Shown here one piece after another: positions 14,446-21,660 of a stretch of 25,778 bases of DNA (position 1 is the first letter of the stretch; every line of letters starts with the position of its first letter). The position numbers and the translations under genes were made by a program. The notes below the pieces were generated by a model. It ran no database searches and was not told the DNA's origin. It saw only the letters and a program-made list of their open reading frames with translations. The stretch is from Bacteroidota bacterium (GTDB lineage: Bacteria > Bacteroidota > Bacteroidia > Bacteroidales > B39-G9): assembly GCA_003648455.1 (NCBI GenBank), contig QMPG01000008.1:1-25778 (forward strand), written 5' to 3'.

Positions 14446-14886
14446 TCAGTGCATACTATAACTTCCTACTAATGAGACAATTGCAACGGCACAGCCTTTT
14501 TTTGCATCTATAAAATATAATGATACATAATAGACTCCTGTTTTGCTGCAAAAGAAATCGAAATATTCGTAGGTTGTTCCATCGTCTTTATCAAGAGAGC
14601 TACCGTAAAAAGTGTAGTCGTTCCAAAGTTTAATAACACCTTTGCCCGGTTTTGACTTGTCGTTTTCTATGTTAAATCTGTAGTGGTTTCCTTTATTTAA
14701 TAATATTGAGTATTTTTTTTCAGGTGGTTTCTTTTTTCTGCCTTCTTCAAATCTTACTTTAAAATGTTTTAAATATGTGGCTTTCCCAATTTTTTGACGA
14801 CAACGGTCAATAAGAGAATTGTCACATTGCGAAAACAAGTTGAGTGAGACAAATATTAAGAATATTATTAAAATGCTTTTTTTCAT
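14446..14886 (-). CDS. Secreted protein of unknown function
   Basis: Product of 146 aa from the ATG at 14886; an in-frame TTG two codons upstream is less likely because the ATG gives a standard MKKS signal-peptide start. The signal peptide runs to about residue 19 (NLFS before Gln-Cys). The mature part has a basic Lys-rich segment (RKKKPPEKKYS) and beta-like strands, plus four cysteines that could pair in the periplasm. No family is recognised with certainty. It lies 32 nt after prfB on the same strand and may be read from the prfB transcript. The gap downstream (14280-14445) holds only a short CAGTTT/AAACTG inverted repeat. Confidence 0.7.
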   Translation of the reverse strand: MKKSILIIFLIFVSLNLFSQCDNSLIDRCRQKIGKATYLKHFKVRFEEGRKKKPPEKKYSILLNKGNHYRFNIENDKSKPGKGVIKLWNDYTFYGSSLDKDDGTTYEYFDFFCSKTGVYYVSLYFIDAKKGCAVAIVSLVGSYSMH

Positions 14887-14918
14887 TAACAATTTTAATT
14901 TTTTTTTGTAAATATAAG

Positions 14919-16008
14919 TTATTTACCACCAAATTCCATCAAAAATGCTTTCATAAAATTATTCAAATTACCATCTAAAACCGATTGAACGTCTGATGTT
15001 TGATATGAAGTTCTTAAATCTTTTACCATTTTGTAAGGATGCAAAACATAACTTCTTATTTGCGAACCCCATTCAATTTTCTTTTTTTCTCCTTCAATCT
15101 TGTCTTTTTCATCTTGTTGTTTTCTCAGTTCTAATTCATATAACTGCGATTTTAACAATCTTATTGCGTTTTCTTTGTTTTTTAATTGCGAACGTGTTTC
15201 TGTGTTTTCAACCACTAATCCACTTGGCTTATGATGAACTCTAACACCTGTTTCAACTTTATTTACATTTTGACCGCCTGCACCACCGGAGCGAAATGTG
15301 TCCCAACTTATATCTGCAGGGTTTATAACAATTTCTATAGTTTCGTCAACCACAGGCGAAACAAAAACCGAGGCAAAGGTTGTTTGCCTTTTGTTGTTGG
15401 CATTAAATGGAGATAATCGAACCAAACGATGAATGCCACTTTCGCTTTTCAAATAACCATAAGCAAAATCTCCAATAAATTCGAGAGTTACTGATTTAAC
15501 GCCAACTTCGTCACCTTGTTGATAATCAATTTGTTTAACCTTATATTTGTTCCGTTCACCCCAGCGAATATACATTCGCATAAGCATATCTGTCCAATCT
15601 AAACTCTCTGTTCCGCCTGCTCCTGAATTAATTTTTAGTAATGCTCCTAATTTGTCTTCTTTTTTTTGGAGCATATTTTTTAATTCTAATTCTTCGATTA
15701 GTTTTATGGTAATGTTATATTGTTCGGAAATTTCTTCTTCGCTGGCTTCTTTTTGGTTAAAAAAGTCAATAAGAACTGTTAAGTCGTTAAACTCATTAAT
15801 GATTTTTTTATAAGCTGTTGTCCAATTTTTAAGACTTGTTATATATTTTAATTTTTCTTCAGCTTTTTTTGGGTCGTCCCAAAAGTCGGGAGCTTGTGTT
15901 TTTATTTCTTCTTCTTCTATCTCAATATTCTTACTTTCAATGTCAAAGATACCTCCTCAACGCATCAATGCGTTTTTCAACTGCTTTTATTTGTTCTTTT
16001 GTAATCAT
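14919..16008 (-). CDS. prfB: Peptide chain release factor 2, with programmed +1 frameshift
   Basis: RF2 terminates translation at UGA and UAA. The gene starts at ATG 16008, reads 21 codons to an in-frame TGA (15943-15945), then continues in the +1 frame to the stop at 14919, giving 362 aa, a normal RF2 length. The stop-recognition motif SPF (199-201, in RLVRLSPFN) identifies RF2 rather than RF1, and GGQ (244-246, in [16 protein letters not shown]) is the peptidyl-tRNA hydrolysis motif. Reading only from the internal ATG at 15674 would wrongly truncate it by 111 residues. A TTTG-N20-TACATTTG promoter lies just upstream. Its methyltransferase prmC is two genes upstream. A secreted-protein gene follows 32 nt downstream. 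Confidence 0.96.
15942..15957 (-). promoter_or_regulatory. prfB programmed +1 frameshift site
   Basis: On the minus strand AGGAGG-TAT-CTT-TGA-C: a Shine-Dalgarno-like AGGAGG (15952-15957), then the slippery CTT followed by TGA and C. This is nearly the E. coli prfB site. Low RF2 slows reading of TGA and favours the shift, which is autogenous control. Confidence 0.95.
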
Positions 16009-16028
16009 TATTTAATTTATTTTAACTT

Positions 16029-16060
16029 CAAATGTATAAAACATACCTATTTTAACCAAA
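16029..16060 (-). promoter_or_regulatory. prfB promoter
   Basis: On the minus strand TACATTTG (16029-16036) with TTTG at 16057-16060, a 20-nt spacer. Start would be near 16025, a leader of about 16 nt. The -33 box lies over the last codons of recX. Confidence 0.65.
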
Positions 16061-16510
16061 TTTATCAATTATTTTAAAAATTAAATCTTTTTCAAATCCT
16101 CTGCTTTCAGCAAATCTTAATAATTTACTTTTTAACTCATACTTGGTTTCATATTTAATAAGCTTTTGTTTTTTTTTGATTTCTTTTTCCAGTGTTTTTA
16201 TATATTCTTTGTCGTCAATTTTATTTAATGCCACGAAAATATATTTATCGGGTATGTTTTTTTGTCGAAGAGTAAAAAGTATTTTTATTTTCCCCCATTT
16301 GTTAAAGCGAAATTTATCTCTAACGAAGAATGATGAATAGCGTTTTTCATCAATAAAATTGTCTTTTTCAAGTTTGCTGATAATTCTATCAATTGAATCG
16401 GGTTTTAATTCCCAGTTTGTTAATTTTTTTTTAATGTCATATTTGCATTTTTCTTGTTTGCTACAAATAAGTTCTACTTTTTTTAAAGCCTTTTCTTCAG
16501 AAATATACAT
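16052..16510 (-). CDS. recX: RecX-family regulator of RecA
   Basis: RecX binds RecA filaments and modulates recombination and the SOS response. The 152-aa protein has the family's helical repeats: an N-terminal helix pair with CSKQEKCKYDIKKKL, then RIISKLEKDNFIDEKRYSSF (42-61) and FRFNKWGKIKILFTLRQKNI (68-87), where the conserved D-E-x-R-[FY] and K-W-G-x-x-[KR]-I signatures are visible. It is small and Lys-rich but of normal family length. It is not next to recA, as is common in Bacteroidota. It lies between prmC (separated by the palindrome cluster) and prfB. Confidence 0.88.
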   Translation of the reverse strand: MYISEEKALKKVELICSKQEKCKYDIKKKLTNWELKPDSIDRIISKLEKDNFIDEKRYSSFFVRDKFRFNKWGKIKILFTLRQKNIPDKYIFVALNKIDDKEYIKTLEKEIKKKQKLIKYETKYELKSKLLRFAESRGFEKDLIFKIIDKFG

Positions 16511-16514
16511 GAGA

Positions 16515-16591
16515 AGTTCATAAAGTTAAAAGTTCATAAAGTTGAGCGATAGCTAAATTCCGATACTTCGGGATTAAAAGTTCATAAAGTT
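16515..16591 (+). repeat. Three direct copies of AGTTCATAAAGTT
   Basis: The 13-base unit AGTTCATAAAGTT occurs at 16515-16527, 16531-16543 and 16579-16591. The first two are 3 nt apart; the third is separated by 35 nt containing a weak CCGA/TCGG hairpin. They start 4 nt upstream of the recX start codon. Confidence 0.8.
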
Positions 16592-16607
16592 TTCACACCC
16601 CGCTGCT

Positions 16608-16630
16608 ATTCGGGATTTGTAATCCCGAAT
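16608..16630. repeat. 10-bp inverted repeat ATTCGGGATT/AATCCCGAAT
   Basis: Perfect inverted repeat with a 3-base loop (TGT), in the prmC-recX gap. It resembles, but differs from, the palindrome at 16651-16672. Confidence 0.8.
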
Positions 16631-16650
16631 TAACTATTTGTATATTAATG

Positions 16651-16672
16651 CTTTCGGATTGCAATCCGAAAG
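16651..16672. repeat. 22-bp perfect palindrome
   Basis: CTTTCGGATT-GC-AATCCGAAAG is self-complementary end to end. It belongs to the same group of GGATT-bearing palindromes as 16608-16630. Confidence 0.8.
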
Positions 16673-16697
16673 AGTAGAGACGCTGATAAAATTCCAC

Positions 16698-16778
16698 CAA
16701 ACCTGACAGGTTTGCTTTATAATAATTACAGAATTTTTTCATCTTCTTATCAATTAATTAGAGAAACCTGTCAGGTTT
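16698..16778. repeat. Pair of AAACCTG-x-CAGGTTT palindromes in inverted orientation
   Basis: AAACCTGACAGGTTT (16699-16713) and AAACCTGTCAGGTTT (16764-16778) are each near-palindromic and are exact reverse complements of each other, 50 nt apart. Transcribed from prmC, they could form a 15-bp stem right after its stop codon. Confidence 0.8.
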
Positions 16779-16780
16779 AT

Positions 16781-17671
16781 TTAATTCCTAATTATCTCAG
16801 CTCTTAACATTCTTTTTCTGTCATTAATATCTTTTCTAACAATAATATTTTTATATCCTTTTTTGAGCAATAAATCTTTAAGCTGTTTATCTAAATATTC
16901 ATTTATCTCAAAATACAGTTTGCCTGTTTTTTTCATGTGTTTAACAGCAAAATTTGCAATAGCATCGTAAAAGATTAATGCATTGCTGTCTGACACAAAA
17001 AGTGCAGAGTGCGGTTCGTAATCTAAAACATTTTTGTTCATTAATTTTTTTTCCAGTTCTCTAACATAAGGTGGATTGCTTACAATAACATCAAATTTAT
17101 TTGAATATTTTGTCTTATCATAATTCAAAATATCATCATTAATAAAGTTGATTTTGGCATTATTAAATTTTGCATTTTGTTTTGCAATAGCTAAAGCTCC
17201 TTCGTGTTTTTCAACAGCATATATTTGAGAACTTAATATGTTTTTGGCAAGAGCAATGGCAATACAACCGCTACCGGTTCCAATATCCAGTATTTCAGTG
17301 TTTTGCTTTGCAGAACTATCGTCAATTATCCATTTCACAAGCTCTTCTGTTTCGGGACGTGGAATTAATACTTGGGGAGAAACTGTAAATTTTAGGTCGT
17401 AGAATTCAGTTTCCCCAATAATATATTGAATAGGTTTGTGCTTTTTTAATTGTTCTACAATTTTTATTATTTGTATTTTTGTGTGATTTGTTAACTCAGT
17501 ATCTGTTTTAATAAGAATGTCAATCTTTGAGAAATGTAATAAGTGTTGAAAAATAATATTTGTAAAGCTTTGTATTTCAGGATTGTCATACAGCTTTTTT
17601 AATTCAGTTTTAATATAAATTAAAGCATCGTTTAGATTTTTTATTTGATTAATATTATTAGAGTTGCTCAT
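16781..17671 (-). CDS. prmC: Release factor glutamine methyltransferase PrmC
   Basis: PrmC (HemK) N5-methylates the Gln of the GGQ motif in RF1 and RF2 using SAM. The 296-aa protein has an N-terminal helical domain (about 1-90), the pre-motif IPRPETEELV (103-112), SAM motif I ILDIGTGSGCIAIALA (127-142) and the catalytic SNPPYVRE (198-205). All are standard. It is the first of a minus-strand group prmC-recX-prfB, so enzyme and substrate genes lie about 0.8 kb apart. It is divergent from ribD with only 25 nt between start codons; its putative -7 box lies 5 nt before the ATG, implying an almost leaderless mRNA. Confidence 0.95.
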   Translation of the reverse strand: MSNSNNINQIKNLNDALIYIKTELKKLYDNPEIQSFTNIIFQHLLHFSKIDILIKTDTELTNHTKIQIIKIVEQLKKHKPIQYIIGETEFYDLKFTVSPQVLIPRPETEELVKWIIDDSSAKQNTEILDIGTGSGCIAIALAKNILSSQIYAVEKHEGALAIAKQNAKFNNAKINFINDDILNYDKTKYSNKFDVIVSNPPYVRELEKKLMNKNVLDYEPHSALFVSDSNALIFYDAIANFAVKHMKKTGKLYFEINEYLDKQLKDLLLKKGYKNIIVRKDINDRKRMLRAEIIRN

Positions 17672-17675
17672 TTTT

Positions 17676-17707
17676 CAAAATTAAAGATATAGGTTTATGA
17701 AACCAAA
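17676..17707 (-). promoter_or_regulatory. prmC promoter, near-leaderless
   Basis: On the minus strand TAATTTTG (17676-17683) fits TAnnTTTG, and TTTG (17704-17707) lies 20 nt upstream, inside the first codons of ribD. Transcription should start within a few nt of the prmC ATG (17671). Confidence 0.55.
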
Positions 17708-18758
17708 AAATACCGACGAAAAATTTATGTTGCGATGTCATGATTTGGCACGACTTGGAATTGCCCGAACAGCACCAAATCCAATGGTTGGTTGTGTAAT
17801 TGTTCTGGATGAAAAAATTATTGGTGAGGGTTATCATCGCAAATGTGGCGAAGCTCACGCAGAAGTAAATGCAATAAATTCTGTTTCTAATCACGAATTA
17901 TTGAAAAAATCGACCTTGTATGTTAGTCTGGAACCATGTTCTCATTATGGCAAAACACCACCATGCACAGATTTAATTATCAGTAAGAAAATTCCCAGAG
18001 TTGTTATTGGCTGTGTAGATAGTTTTTCGGAAGTATCCGGGAGAGGAATAAAAAAACTCAAACAAGCAGGATGTGATGTAATTGTTGGTGTGCTCGAGAA
18101 TGAAAGTAGAGAATTAAATAAAAGATTTTTTACTTTTAATGAGAAGAAACGACCATATATTATTTTGAAATGGGCTCAAACTCTTGATGGATTTATTGAT
18201 ATTATAAGAACCGATGAAAATCAGATTGCACCAACATGGATATCAAACGAGCATTCGCGAATGTTGGTTCACAAATGGCGTAGCCACGAAGATGCGATTA
18301 TGGTTGGTACTAATACTGCAGAAAAAGATAACCCTTCGTTAAATGTTCGAGACTGGGATGGAAAAAATCCATTACGAGTTGTTCTTGACAGACAATTGAG
18401 ATTAAATGAGAAATTAAACCTGTTTAATAATAAAATTCAAACAATTGTTTTTACCGAAAAAGATAAAAAGTCATTAAAAAATATTGAATACATAAAAATT
18501 GATTTTAGTAAAAATATCATTCCGCAAATTTTAGATTATTTATTTCAAATCAAAGTGCAATCAATAATAATAGAAGGTGGAGAAAAGTTAATTATGAGTT
18601 TTGTGAATCAAAATATGTGGGATGAGGCAAGAGTTTTTGTGGGGAATAAATTTTTTAATAATGGAGTTAGCTCACCCAAAATTAATGCTAATTATTTATC
18701 TAAAGAAGTAAATATATTTGATAGTAAGCTTTTTGTATATAGAAATATTAAAAATTAG
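17697..18758 (+). CDS. ribD: Bifunctional riboflavin biosynthesis protein RibD
   Basis: RibD carries out two consecutive cytosolic steps of riboflavin synthesis: deamination and then NADPH-dependent reduction of the pyrimidine intermediate. The N-terminal deaminase domain (1-145) has the Zn site HAE (54-56) and PCSHYGKTPPC (80-90), supplying His54, Cys81 and Cys90. The reductase domain (about 150-353) starts RPYIILKWAQTLDGFI and contains EDAIMVGTNTAEKDNPSLNV and IIIEGGEKL. The 353-aa length is typical. No other rib genes are in the window. Flavin supply ties loosely to the flavin-using ApbE and nitronate monooxygenase-like proteins, but they are far apart. Its own promoter is not evident in the 25-nt gap. 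Confidence 0.95.
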   Translation: MKPKNTDEKFMLRCHDLARLGIARTAPNPMVGCVIVLDEKIIGEGYHRKCGEAHAEVNAINSVSNHELLKKSTLYVSLEPCSHYGKTPPCTDLIISKKIPRVVIGCVDSFSEVSGRGIKKLKQAGCDVIVGVLENESRELNKRFFTFNEKKRPYIILKWAQTLDGFIDIIRTDENQIAPTWISNEHSRMLVHKWRSHEDAIMVGTNTAEKDNPSLNVRDWDGKNPLRVVLDRQLRLNEKLNLFNNKIQTIVFTEKDKKSLKNIEYIKIDFSKNIIPQILDYLFQIKVQSIIIEGGEKLIMSFVNQNMWDEARVFVGNKFFNNGVSSPKINANYLSKEVNIFDSKLFVYRNIKN

Positions 18759-18789
18759 TTTGTTATAAGCAACTAAAATAGTAAATTTG
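18759..18789 (+). promoter_or_regulatory. Consensus promoter of the GIN-domain gene cluster
   Basis: TTTG (18759-18762), exactly 19 nt, then TAAATTTG (18782-18789): the best match in the window to TTTG-N19-TAnnTTTG. The first base lies directly after the ribD stop codon. Start near 18795 leaves a leader of about 54 nt. Confidence 0.75.
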
Positions 18790-18848
18790 AATATAAAAGT
18801 TTTAAGTTAGGAGTTATATTATATTTATCTAAATACCAGTTTATTAAT

Positions 18849-19589
18849 ATGAATTGTAAAATTTCAAACAAGTATCAAATTTTGTTTTTTCTTTTTATTA
18901 GTTTATTTTTTAATTACAATTTAAAATCACAAATAATTAGAGGAAATAATAATGTTGTTACCAAGGAACGAGATGTTTCTGATTTTTCAGGAGTTTCAAT
19001 AAGTGGAATTTTTGATGTTTTTATCTCACAAGGAGATAAAGAAGAATTGAAAATCGAAACTGATGACAATATTCAACAATATATTATTACCGAAGTAAGA
19101 AAAGGAATTCTCAATATTCAGCTAACCGGAAATGTAAAACGGCTAAAAACTTTAAATGTATATGTTACCGTAAAAAAATTGAACAGTTTAATAATTCTTG
19201 GAGGAAACCATGTGACTATCAGTTCTGTAATAACTACTGATAATATTGAGGTTTATTTAGGAGGAGAGTCTACATTAACATTTAATGTTTTGGCAAAAGA
19301 AATGGAATGTGATATTACAGATGCCGGCATTGCAAATTTTAACGGCAAAGTAGATGTTTTGAATATTCGAATTTCCGATGATGCTGAGTTAAACGCTTTT
19401 GACATGAACGCATTAACTTGTAAATTGAAAGCAAGTGGCTTTTCACAAGCAAAGATTAATGTTATTGACAAACTCGATATGATTGTAACAGGCGACTGCA
19501 ATGTTTATTATAAAGGTAGTCCTGAAATTAACAATAGAGTTTTTTCAGGCGGAGGCTTTATAATAAAGCGAAATCAAGATGTTGAGTAA
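18849..19589 (+). CDS. Head-GIN domain (DUF2807) exported protein
   Basis: The 246-aa product has a signal sequence (hydrophobic about 10-23, ending LKS before Gln). It then has a DUF2807 putative autotransporter-adhesin head-GIN domain covering most of the rest. Seen are the family opening RDVSDFSGVSISGIFDVFIS (41-60), the GIL-N-IQL segment, and repeating short beta strands with G/N/D turns (LNVYVTVKKLNSLIILGGNH, ISDDAELNAFDM) that form a right-handed beta solenoid. The domain is common in Bacteroidota; its role in adhesion is suggested, not shown. It heads a run of small envelope genes and has the strongest promoter in the window. Confidence 0.88.
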   Translation: MNCKISNKYQILFFLFISLFFNYNLKSQIIRGNNNVVTKERDVSDFSGVSISGIFDVFISQGDKEELKIETDDNIQQYIITEVRKGILNIQLTGNVKRLKTLNVYVTVKKLNSLIILGGNHVTISSVITTDNIEVYLGGESTLTFNVLAKEMECDITDAGIANFNGKVDVLNIRISDDAELNAFDMNALTCKLKASGFSQAKINVIDKLDMIVTGDCNVYYKGSPEINNRVFSGGGFIIKRNQDVE

Positions 19590-19603
19590 TAAATATTATT
19601 ATT

Positions 19604-20119
19604 ATGAAAAAAATATTAGTTTATATATTATTGTTAATATTATTCGTTTCGTGTGCAAACAATCAGGAAAAAAATAAAACTGTTGTTGATAAAAAAGGCG
19701 ATAAGATATTGATAGGTTATTCAGACAGAAAAGGCTTAACATCAGAACCTTTTAATATTTGGTTTAATTCTGAGTACGATAAATATATTGTTGACACATT
19801 AAGTGTTAATTCAATATCAAAAGAAGCATTGAAAAAAATAAAAATAACAATTATTATGGGCACATGGTGTGGTGATAGTAGGAGAGAAGTGCCACGTTTT
19901 TATAAAATTATTGATAATTTGAATTTTGATGAGAACAAAATAACTGTCATTAATGTAAACCGAAAAATGGAAGCAAAAGGTATTGATGTCCAGAGCTTGG
20001 AAATTTCAAGAATACCTACATTTATTTTTTGTATTAACAATAAAGAACTTGGAAGAATAATTGAAACACCAAAAAAATCACTTGAAAAAGATTTGATGGG
20101 AATAATCCCAATTAACTGA
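19604..20119 (+). CDS. Thioredoxin-fold lipoprotein with a single active-site Cys (WCGDS)
   Basis: The 171-aa lipoprotein has lipobox LFVSC (Cys17). The thioredoxin-like domain contains GTWCGDSRREVPRFYKI (86-102) where thioredoxins have WCxxC: the first Cys (Cys89) remains and the second is Ser92. The cis-proline loop is RIPTF (136-140) and a further Cys follows at 143. WCGDS-type proteins cannot be ordinary disulfide reductants using two adjacent cysteines; they may form mixed disulfides or use Cys143, which is speculative. It follows the GIN gene by 14 nt, indicating an operon. Confidence 0.82.
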   Translation: MKKILVYILLLILFVSCANNQEKNKTVVDKKGDKILIGYSDRKGLTSEPFNIWFNSEYDKYIVDTLSVNSISKEALKKIKITIIMGTWCGDSRREVPRFYKIIDNLNFDENKITVINVNRKMEAKGIDVQSLEISRIPTFIFCINNKELGRIIETPKKSLEKDLMGIIPIN

Positions 20120-20161
20120 TATGTTGAATTTTATTAATTATTAATCTGTAAAATTATTGCT

Positions 20162-20668
20162 ATGGAAGAGGTAACAAATAAACAATCGAATGCAGGACAA
20201 GGTCTTGGTATTGCAGGATTAGTACTCGGTATTATCGCTTTAATAATTTCATTTATCCCGTGCTTTGGATGGTATGCACTTGTGCCCGGAGCTATTGCAA
20301 TTATATTAAGTGCAATTGCATTTTCACAAGCAAAAAAAGCAGAAACTGCAAAGGGAATGATAATTGCTGCTTTAATAATTTCAATTGTAGCAACAACAAT
20401 TGCTATAGTTCAAATTACTTTTTTTGCAGGAGTTATGAAAAATACAAAAGATAATATTGAACAGATAGAAAACTGGTCTGATGAATTTAAAGATCATGTT
20501 AATGATGAAGAATCAGTTGAAAAACTTGAGCAAGCATTAGATAAACTAGAAGAAAAAATGGATAGTGCTCATATAAAAACTCATAAAGTTGTTGAGTCTG
20601 CAAAAAAAGAATTAAAAGAAGCAAAAAAGGAAATGAGTGAAGCCGACAAAGATAAAGATGATGATTAA
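20162..20668 (+). CDS. DUF4190-type membrane protein with C-terminal coiled coil
   Basis: The 168-aa product has a first half with three hydrophobic helices in a DUF4190-like arrangement: GLGIAGLVLGIIALI (14-28), a second with GAIAIILSAIAFSQAKK (43-59), and a third GMIIAALIISIVATTIAI (65-82). The C-terminal 100-168 is charged and predicted coiled coil (heptad-like Leu/Lys/Glu), ending in an acidic DKDKDDD. Function is unknown; proteins of this kind often accompany DUF2752 proteins, as here with the next gene 12 nt downstream. Confidence 0.8.
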   Translation: MEEVTNKQSNAGQGLGIAGLVLGIIALIISFIPCFGWYALVPGAIAIILSAIAFSQAKKAETAKGMIIAALIISIVATTIAIVQITFFAGVMKNTKDNIEQIENWSDEFKDHVNDEESVEKLEQALDKLEEKMDSAHIKTHKVVESAKKELKEAKKEMSEADKDKDDD

Positions 20669-20680
20669 AATAATTATCTA

Positions 20681-21100
20681 ATGAAAATTCGCAACATACT
20701 TAGCGAACCTTATACTAAAATAAATATTATTTTTACCGGAATTATATTACTCGTTTTTATATATTCCGGTATTTTTTCATCCAATGGAATAAAATATCCC
20801 ATAAAATCGGCTTGTGCCGAAAAATATAATAAACCATGTGTGAGTACTGGTTTATCCAGAAGTTTTTCCGAAATTATCAGATTAAATTTTAATAAAGCCA
20901 GTGAATATAACAGTAATGGAATTTTGATATTTCTTTTTTTCTTTATCCAATTTTTTTTAAGAATTTTTCTTTTTTTTCTTTATTCAAAAAAAATATTTAA
21001 TAATAAATCAATAATTTTAATTGATGTTTTAATATCAATATCTTTGTTTTTTTATACTTTCAAAAATTTAATATTTTCAGTTGTTAATAAATTGATTTGA
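20681..21100 (+). CDS. DUF2752-like membrane protein
   Basis: The 139-aa product has an N-terminal membrane helix (about 13-32), then an extracytoplasmic loop with PCVSTGLSRSFSEIIRLNFNKA (50-71), two hydrophobic helices (about 79-98 and 110-130). The C-x-STGL-[ST]-R-x-F...A-x2-N pattern matches DUF2752, a small membrane family without a known function, although the usual first Cys-Pro is changed to a Cys47...Cys51-like pair. It lies 12 nt after the DUF4190 gene. Confidence 0.7.
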   Translation: MKIRNILSEPYTKINIIFTGIILLVFIYSGIFSSNGIKYPIKSACAEKYNKPCVSTGLSRSFSEIIRLNFNKASEYNSNGILIFLFFFIQFFLRIFLFFLYSKKIFNNKSIILIDVLISISLFFYTFKNLIFSVVNKLI

Positions 21101-21148
21101 TCTCAATGCTAAATATAAATATTAATAATTAAACACAAACTTAAGCAA

Positions 21149-21616
21149 ATGAAAAAAATATTATTTATTTTTCTGGTTTTTATATCAGCTTGTACCGGTA
21201 AAATTGAAAAACGAGTTGTTAGTACATTCGATAATGGGAATCCAAAAAAAATTGAATACTATAAAATCAAGTCAAATAATAAAGTTATTGTAAAAGAAGA
21301 AAATTATTATTCTAATGGAAAAATTAAAATGAGTGGTGACTTTTATAATAATAAGAGAGATGGTAAATGGATTGTTTGGTATGAAAATGGCAATAAATGG
21401 AGCGAAGGTTATTTTAAAAATGGATTAAGAGATAAAGAATCTACTATTTGGTATGAAAATGGGAACAAACAAATTCATGGTTTTTATAAAGATGGAAAGA
21501 CAGATAAAACATGGACTTTTTGGAATAAAGACGCTGAGATAGTGAAAGAAGTGGTTTTTAAAGATGGAGTGAAAATAAAAGAAAAAGAATATAGCAAAAA
21601 AATCCCGTTAAAATAA
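21149..21616 (+). CDS. MORN-repeat lipoprotein (YwqK-like)
   Basis: A 155-aa lipoprotein with lipobox ISAC (Cys15) and at least four repeats of the MORN/YwqK type, such as YYSNGKIKMSGDFYNNKRDG, KWIVWYENGNKWSEGYF and TIWYENGNKQIHGFYKDGK. Proteins with these repeats are sometimes labelled antitoxin-like, but nothing toxin-like is adjacent, so a structural or binding role at the envelope is more likely. DNA encoding the two WYENGNK repeats is nearly identical, pointing to recent duplication. It lies 48 nt after the DUF2752 gene. Confidence 0.8.
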   Translation: MKKILFIFLVFISACTGKIEKRVVSTFDNGNPKKIEYYKIKSNNKVIVKEENYYSNGKIKMSGDFYNNKRDGKWIVWYENGNKWSEGYFKNGLRDKESTIWYENGNKQIHGFYKDGKTDKTWTFWNKDAEIVKEVVFKDGVKIKEKEYSKKIPLK

Positions 21617-21617
21617 T

Positions 21618-21625
21618 TACATTTG
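21618..21625 (+). promoter_or_regulatory. Bacteroidota -7 box for arcA
   Basis: TACATTTG fits TAnnTTTG and begins 2 nt after the MORN gene stop, 36 nt before the arcA start. No -33 TTTG at the usual spacing. Confidence 0.5.
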
Positions 21626-21660
21626 CAAAATTTTGTCAATATATTTAAAAAATTGCGGAA

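Noticed and set aside
14919..15674. prfB as a truncated 251-aa release factor gene
   Set aside because: The reading frame continues upstream to 15944 and joins an ATG at 16008 through a canonical +1 frameshift site, giving a full-length 362-aa RF2.
15547..15813. Plus-strand ORF opposite prfB
   Set aside because: Antisense to conserved RF2 sequence, with no signals of its own.
16515..16591. Three direct repeats as a CRISPR array
   Set aside because: The units are only 13 bases with spacings of 3 and 35 nt, there is no spacer regularity and no cas genes.
21149..21616. YwqK-like gene as part of a toxin-antitoxin pair
   Set aside because: No toxin-like gene is adjacent, and the product is a signal-bearing lipoprotein with MORN repeats.
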